Assembly (NCBI GenBank): GCA_021234155.1 | Contig: JAJEKV010000006.1 | Coordinates: 7,839,003-7,903,002 of the forward strand | Origin: Isoetes taiwanensis | Lineage: Eukaryota; Streptophyta; Lycopodiopsida; Isoetales; Isoetaceae | Direction of reading: 5' to 3' | DNA: 64,000 nt | Shown: positions 58,396-64,000 of the stretch, piece by piece | Layout: every line of letters begins with the position of its first letter | Numbering within the stretch: position 1 is the first letter of the stretch | Notes under the pieces: model-generated | The model's input: the letters and a program-made list of their open reading frames with translations, nothing else | What the model was told of the DNA's origin: nothing | Database searches by the model: none | Translations under genes and position numbers: made by a program

Positions 58396-59329
58396 CTTGA
58401 AGAAATTTGTTTTGGCATTTTATCATGTGCACGAGGCTCAAGAGCTCGGGATTTCTTGCAAGAAGTGTTGTACGGTGATCCAATAAAATGAAAATTTGAA
58501 CTTGGTGTATTTGCACTTAAAGTTGAAAAACCTAAGCTAAACTAGTGATTTAGGTGAAAGTCTTGTTGAAGCATGGCCTGGCTTGTAGACTCACTTTGAA
58601 GTATAAAATAGTGTGCTTCAAGATTTTAGGAAATATTGCATTAAAAAAAAAAAACCCTCTAAAAAAGAGCAAATTATCATGATGCAATCCTTAAAATATT
58701 GCAAGAAGATATCCACAAAATACATATTACTATTTTTCTTAAGTTGCACTAGTTTCTTAGCAATTTTCCATCAAAAATCATGATTCCTTTGAGCATATTT
58801 GCACCTCTTTTGTTGGCAACATCTAATGCACACTAGTTGCAGAGTTGTCAGAGTTGACGGGAAGTGTCAGAAGTTAAAGAAGATCACATTTGTTTGAGTT
58901 AATAAAATTTGCTTACTGGTTAGCTTTGTGACAGTCTGGCTTGCAAAAATAAGATTTTTTGAGCCTATTTGCATGATTTTTGTGGAAACAACTGGATGTA
59001 CTAGGTTTGCAGATCTCAAAGTTAATGCAAAGCGTCAAAAGTAAAAAACTCATCAATTATTTCATCTGCAAAAATTAGCATGCTGGCTGGAGCATTGATC
59101 AAGTTTTCACTTGGTTAGATTTGCAAATTTGAGAGTGTTCTGCATATATTTTCTTGCATCAAACTTTTGAGCATAGATTCTTTACATGCCAAAGCATCTT
59201 TTTTAATTGCAATTGCATTAAAATTTGATTATAAGAGCAAATGGCATAACTTTTACTGAGGTCACATTTTTCTTTGTCTTGGAAAAGCACTTCCAACTCA
59301 AAATTTGACCTTTTTTTTTGCAATCTTTT
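58396..59329. other. No gene seen; perhaps LTR-derived
   Basis: AT-rich, non-coding. It ends in sequence related to the Ty3 LTR terminus. Confidence 0.35.
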
Positions 59330-59401
59330 TGCTCAGAGTTGTTGTCTCAAGCAACCTGGAGGTCTTGAACCACTGAGGTTAAAGCTTTGCCAGGAATACC
59401 T
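59330..59401 (+). mobile_element. LTR terminus of the Ty3 family, opposite orientation
   Basis: CTCAAGCAACCTGGAGGT...CTTGAACCACTGAGG...GCCAGGAATACCTTCAACA is the reverse complement of the outer LTR ends at 22086 and 26708, finishing ACCTTCAACA at about 59401. Remainder of the LTR is too diverged to follow. Confidence 0.6.
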
Positions 59402-60059
59402 TCAACATTTTCCAAGATCAAAAGTTAGCAAGACCATTTTTTCCTAGTAAAAAATGCACCATTCATTCATGGCACATGAAATTGCTAAAGTTCCATCAAA
59501 GGGCCATTTCTAAGGTCCAAAACCATCTTCTCTCTTTAGAAACAAAGATAGAGAGACAAAGTGCACCTAACATTTCTGGAAAAGGCAAAAAGTTAGACCA
59601 AAAATCTTAAAAATCAAGCGTCTTTGTGCATATACCAAAGTTCTTCGTGATACTTCCACATCATATATACCATCACATGTCGTCGAATCGAAAAATGTTT
59701 TTTTTACTAGGAAAAGAGCTATTTGCTACGGTTTTGCCACATCACCACCTTCAGATTGCCATATCACCAATTACTTGCCAAGTCACCACATTCTTTTGCC
59801 AAATCATCCATCTTTAGCCATCTTTGCCCTAAAACTAAAAAGTTCTCATTTTCCAATTTTTTTTCGCATAGATAGAGCATGGAAAAGCATATGGTATAGG
59901 CTTTGAAAAAGTTGAATGTGGCCATGTTTAGACCTGGAAAATTCATTTCTTGGAATGTGTGCCACAATTGAAAAAAAAAAAAAAAAAAAAACTCATAGGG
60001 TCAAAGTAACAGTCGAGCTATTGACTTTACATAACAAGTTTAGTGGTTTTGATGGAAAA
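59402..60059. other. No gene seen
   Basis: Non-coding with a 21-bp A tract near 59970-59990. Parts (about 59730-59815) are complements of the GATGATGTGGCA-type repeats. Confidence 0.4.
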
Positions 60060-60800
60060 AGTATCATTACTTTGGACACCTGCTGTCCTCCTTGGAGTGT
60101 ATTTGTTAACTTCCAAACATGTGAAGTCTTCAAAAGGAGGACCATTATGGACTGGGAAACAAGCTTTCAACATGACATTTTCCACGGCATTGAATCATTT
60201 TTATTATGTATGGAGAAGTTGTGATACAATCCCGAGCTTCTAATGCTGAAGAATCTTCCAATTGTTGAGGATGGCATAATTAGTGTTTTAATACGGGAGA
60301 TAAGAGTGGATTTGCAATTCAATACACCTTAATCGTGATCATTTATTTAGATTCCTAGCAATTCAAAACATTGAGTTAAGTGCTCTCCTCTTTTTATCGC
60401 AATAATCAAGAGGAGTATGAAAAGAATTCTCTGATTTCATTTTAGGATTCAAGAAAGGAAGGCAATAGCAATAAACCCATCATTATGGTCTCCATTTAGT
60501 AGGGATTTTAATGGAGACACACTCCGTGTATATTTGTTCTGCAATCAGTGCAAGCTAGGGCAGAAGTATAACAGTTATTGCCTTCACAGAACCAGACTAG
60601 TAGTTCCCAAATGGGTTGAAGTATTATTAGTTTGACAGATTATGCCCTTGTTGGAAATATTTCGAAGAGAATCACTAGTTCCAATAATTTTGAAGTGTCT
60701 AAAGGAGAAGCATTATAACTATAAACTGGGAAGCAAGCCAAAGATGACACTTCCCATGGCATTGCGTCGTTTTTATCTTGTAAATGAAAAAGTTCTAATG
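60060..60800 (-). repeat. Dispersed repeat family, inverted copies
   Basis: Reverse complement of the family at 19320-19826 and 21770-22085 (TAACTTCCAAACATGTGAAGT, AAACAAGCTTTCAACATGACA, GGAGACACACTCCGTGTAT, GCAGAAGTATAAC). The 60640-60800 part repeats the AAGCA...TGACACTTCCC.TGGCATTG module. Confidence 0.6.
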
Positions 60801-61154
60801 AACAAAGGCGAGCTCTTGAACTGCTGAAGAATCTTCTTACTGGCTGAAAGAGAGCATAATTAGTGTTCCAAAAAGGGAATTAGGAGTAGAATCTGCAATG
60901 AAACGTCTGAATTCATGTTCCAAATGGTCATTAAATGGCTATCAGCAATGGATTTAGCTCAATTGAAGGTGCTTTTTAAGTTATTAGCAATGGATTTTGC
61001 GTTTGTCTTATATTGTCTCATGATGTAATGTATATGTCATGCTCATTTCTTTGAGAATTTGATATTTGCATGTTGAAGTATGACATAATATTCTGCCCCA
61101 TAAGTTGGGAATCCTATAACATTCCTGTTTTTGGTGAGGTCGAGTCGTCCACAT
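60801..61154. other. No gene seen
   Basis: AT-rich, no supported feature. Confidence 0.4.
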
Positions 61155-61300
61155 AACATTCTTTTTTTTTTTTGAACCATTGAATTTTAATGACAAAACC
61201 AGCAATCACGCCACATAAATACAGCCCTCGGATGTTGTGCCAGCATTTATCTCATATTTCTGCCTTCTGAGGGAGAAGGCCGAAAGGTTTTGTTAGGAGG
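61155..61300 (-). mobile_element. Possible LINE/SINE 3' end with poly(A)
   Basis: On the minus strand GGTTTTGTCATTAAAATTC is followed by AATGGTTC and about 14 A residues (complement of 61162-61175), a typical plant LINE 3' end. The 5' extent is unknown. Confidence 0.35.
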
Positions 61301-61386
61301 CGCTTGAGATTTGGCTGCTCTCCATCTCCAAGTTCTTCAAGCTCTGCTTTGGCCGCTCTCCATCTCCAAGTTCTTCAATTGCAACT

Positions 61387-61659
61387 ATGTCCGAAGGTAC
61401 TTCTGCTTCTACATGCACATTTGAGGGGAACGAGCTTTCCATTTTGCAGACCAGGAGGGTCCATAATGACATCACTACACAAGCTTTTGTGCAATATATG
61501 ACTATGGACAATATTCGCATCGAAGACAAGCTGTTCAACTGGGCGATGAGAGCACCTGTTCGACAGAAGGCGCATGTGGAGTTCATATTTGGGAAGATTT
61601 CTGGTCACTGGGTTCTGCTGGAGATTAGAACTCCAACTAAATGTTGTGTTGCATGCTGA
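61387..61659 (+). other. Short coding-looking fragment, unknown
   Basis: A 90-codon frame (MSEGTSASTCTFEGNELS ... KLFNWAMRAPVRQKAHVEF ... GHWVLLEI). Just upstream, GCTCTCCATCTCCAAGTTC is repeated at 61316 and 61354. Its end lies at the left edge of the duplicated segment, where copy 1 has a related ISDHWVL ending. Not recognised. Confidence 0.3.
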
Positions 61660-61934
61660 AGTCGCCCTGCCATGTTTTTTGGTAGTTTTTTTGGTTTTTC
61701 AGAATCACGACCTTACCAGACCATCTTCAACCGCTTACCTTGACATCTACCCCTTTTCTGTAAATGATGGGCATTGGTATTTTGAGGCTATGAAATGCCT
61801 AATATAAATCCTTTTTGCCTAAATGATTTCATACTTTCTTGTTATCATGAAAATACTGTTAAAAAACAATGATGCATAAAAAACAATGATGCAGGTACAA
61901 TGCTCTGTCCCTTGAATATCTCAAAAACTGTTTT

Positions 61935-63260
61935 TTTGTTTTGACTGTTAAGCTTTGTTAATTGGTAGTTTTATGGTGTGGCAGCATCACATATGCACTT
62001 GTGTCTATGCCCTCTGCTGTTAAAAACATGTAGTTGCAAGATACAGATTTGGAGGTCATGGTTTTCTTATCATTATATCCAAAGTAGTCTTGTAATGCAT
62101 AACTACACTTTAGAATGCAATCAACGCAGCAAAGTTGTTTACTATCTTTAACAGCCACAGTAACTATCCTTATTTCTGTGTACACAAGTCTGATTTCAGA
62201 CTTTAAGGATTTGTTAAGTTACAAAATGATGGCAATCTCTATAAGTATCAGACTGGTGAGGAATGGTGCATAATTGCACTGTATGTAGATGACAATATAA
62301 TGATCTCAAAAGGAATTAAAGTTCTGGAGCATTGCATGAATGTTTTAAACATTAAATATAGGATGTCATATTTAGGTGAGCTGAGGAAATTCTTAGGAGT
62401 TGAAGTTCACAGGGATAGAGCCAATAAGATATTGACACTCCTTACCGGAAGAGCGGATAGAAGGGATGCTTGACAAATTCAAAATGAGAGACTGCAACAT
62501 TGCTAAAACTCCTATAATACCAGGGTGTAAGATTTCTGCTAAGATGAGCCCAAGAACTGAAAGAGAATGAGAAGAGATGAAAAAGGTACCTTACGTGTCT
62601 CTGATAGGATGTCTTTCTTATGTGGCAAATTGCACTCGTCCAGATATAGCTTATGGTGTATGTTAAGCAGGTATAATAATGACCCAGGAAGGGATCACTT
62701 GATAGCAGCAAAGAGGACATTAAGATATCTTAAGGGGACAATGAATGATGGAATTAGTTACAATACAGAGAACTTACAATTTGCAGGCATTTTGTGATGC
62801 AGATTGGGGAGGGGACCTTGATACAAGGAAGTCTACCTCAGGGTATTTAATCTTCTTAGGAGGAGCACCAATTGCATGGAATGCAAAAAACAGAATGCTA
62901 TTGCTATGTCTAGTGCTGAGGCAGAATATGCTTCAGCTGCATTAGCTACCAAAGAGTTGATATGGGAAAGAAGGCTCATGTTTGAATTAGGTTATGATCA
63001 ATTTAAGGCTACAGAATTACATTGTGATAGTACCAGTTGCATAGCTATGACTAAAGACCCGGTTCTTCACGAAAGGACTAAGCATATTGAGTTAGAACTG
63101 CACTTTATCAGAGATGTTGTGAAGAAAAATGCAGTCAAGATGGTATATGTGAACACCTCAAGTCAGTTAGCAGACATTCTGACTAAAGCTCTATCAGAAG
63201 GAAAATTTACAGAGCTGAAGAATAAAATTCAGTGCACAGGTCATAACATGAAGGGGGAAT
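61935..63260 (+). pseudogene. Ty1/copia 3' half, copy 2: RT and RNase H
   Basis: RT palm with YVDDN (around 62283-62297), YLGELRKFLGVEVHRDRA, then CLSYVANCTRPDIAY-like and RNase H: FCDADWGGDLDTRKSTSGYL (62794-62850), MSSAEAEYASAALATKELIW (62909-62970), LHCDSTSCIAMTKDP, RTKHIELELHFI, SQLADILTKALSEGK and the frame end at 63265. One or two frameshifts remain. Better preserved than copy 1. Upstream domains are missing at the same place as in copy 1, so both derive from one truncated element. Confidence 0.88.
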
Positions 63261-63660
63261 TGTAGGGATTGTTCATGTTATGATTAATGAAGATAGCCTA
63301 GACAAAATCGAGGTTGCACATGATCTTTTAACCTAAAGTTGATATTCAAGGTTAAAGGATGAAATTGTAATGTTAAAGGTTAAAGGTTTCGAAGGGTTAA
63401 AGGTTTCGAAGGTTTGGCCCAGTTATTATGGGATATATCTATCCCATATTGAATAGAAAAAGAAAGTTGCCTTAGTGATATCAGGTGGATCGATCGGTCC
63501 GCCATAGCGGCCGGATCCCGATCTAAAATAACAGAAGAAGTATTCTTGTAATTGCATTGATGTGAGATTATTTGCAGGTGAACTGTATGCAGATCGTCGG
63601 GCAGCTTGGGCTATCCAAGAGAAGGATAACTCAGTCTCATTGAACGGGTCAATACCTACA
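63261..63660 (+). mobile_element. Ty1/copia 3' LTR, copy 2
   Basis: TGTAGGGATTG to AATACCTACA, about 400 bp, colinear with 52417-52822. It follows the polypurine tract AAGGGGGAAT. Confidence 0.75.
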
Positions 63661-64000
63661 GTGAAATTACTGTAGCAAATATAAGGTTTATGCTAAAGGT
63701 TATGTGACAAGTGAATTTTGAATCAAACCTTTAAGGATTTTGAATAACAAACATTGGGATTATTGTGTTTGATCAATAAGCTTAGATGCTTAGGTCTTAT
63801 TGTTCTATAGCATAATTATTTTCTTCATGGATAATAAGAGTAGCATCATCTATATGTCCACCAGCACCAAGGTACTTGTCCCTTAGAGTCTTAAGCTGAC
63901 CAAGATACTCTCACATGCTTGCACGGTCCTGAAGTTTGAGACTATGCATTTGCTTTTGAATATTAACCTGTTGCCTAGCTCCTTTCTAGCTCCGGACAGA
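63661..64000 (+). other. Right flank of duplicated segment, runs off the window
   Basis: Same sequence as 52823-53160 with scattered small differences. The duplication end lies at or beyond the window edge. Confidence 0.7.

Noticed and set aside
1-64000. Endogenous pararetrovirus or other integrated virus
   Set aside because: All reverse-transcriptase, protease and RNase H pieces fit LTR retrotransposons or LINEs; no movement-protein or coat-protein features seen.

Overview
The window looks like nuclear DNA of a land plant with a large, repeat-rich genome. It holds plant Ty3/gypsy, Ty1/copia and LINE remnants, MITEs, a tRNA-derived SINE and long degenerate minisatellites, but only one clearly intact, recognisable host gene. 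A gymnosperm, fern or lycophyte is my guess from the repeat load and the LINE types; the sequence does not prove it.

Layout. 1-6.5 kb: a hairpin plus MITE, then an intact five-exon SETD6/RuBisCO-LSMT-like protein methyltransferase gene on the minus strand (2494-4445). 6.5-10.6 kb: a SINE, a LINE fragment and the 3' end of a decayed LTR element. 11.4-12.5 kb: a minisatellite leading into an NBR1 (autophagy receptor) fragment whose frame is broken. 14.8-18.6 kb: a 450-bp foldback and a LINE with an internal deletion. 19.3-29.4 kb: nested elements, including an unfamiliar coding repeat with a GGAA tail (and a diverged second copy) and a Tat-like Ty3 element that keeps gag, zinc knuckles, protease and RNase H but has no reverse transcriptase. 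28-35 kb: mostly non-coding, with two minisatellites. 35.1-42.6 kb: a very T-rich pair of non-coding elements with shared ends inside a 10-bp direct repeat, one of them split by a 269-bp MITE.

43-47 kb: an intact 370-codon Cys-rich reading frame that I do not recognise, a short hypothetical frame, and a second type of LINE fragment. 50.5-53.2 kb and 61.6-64 kb are two copies of one duplicated segment carrying a 5'-truncated Ty1/copia 3' half and its LTR. Between them lies a tandem repeat (53.7-58.4 kb) interrupted by a textbook LINE insertion with 16-bp target duplications and a nested SINE-like element.

A cross-cutting observation: where repeat copies can be compared, many differences sit at CAG/CTG in one copy against CG or CGA in the other, and the CG version breaks reading frames. 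This looks like a context-specific base-calling artefact at CHG-methylated sites rather than evolution, and it should be excluded before these elements are called dead.
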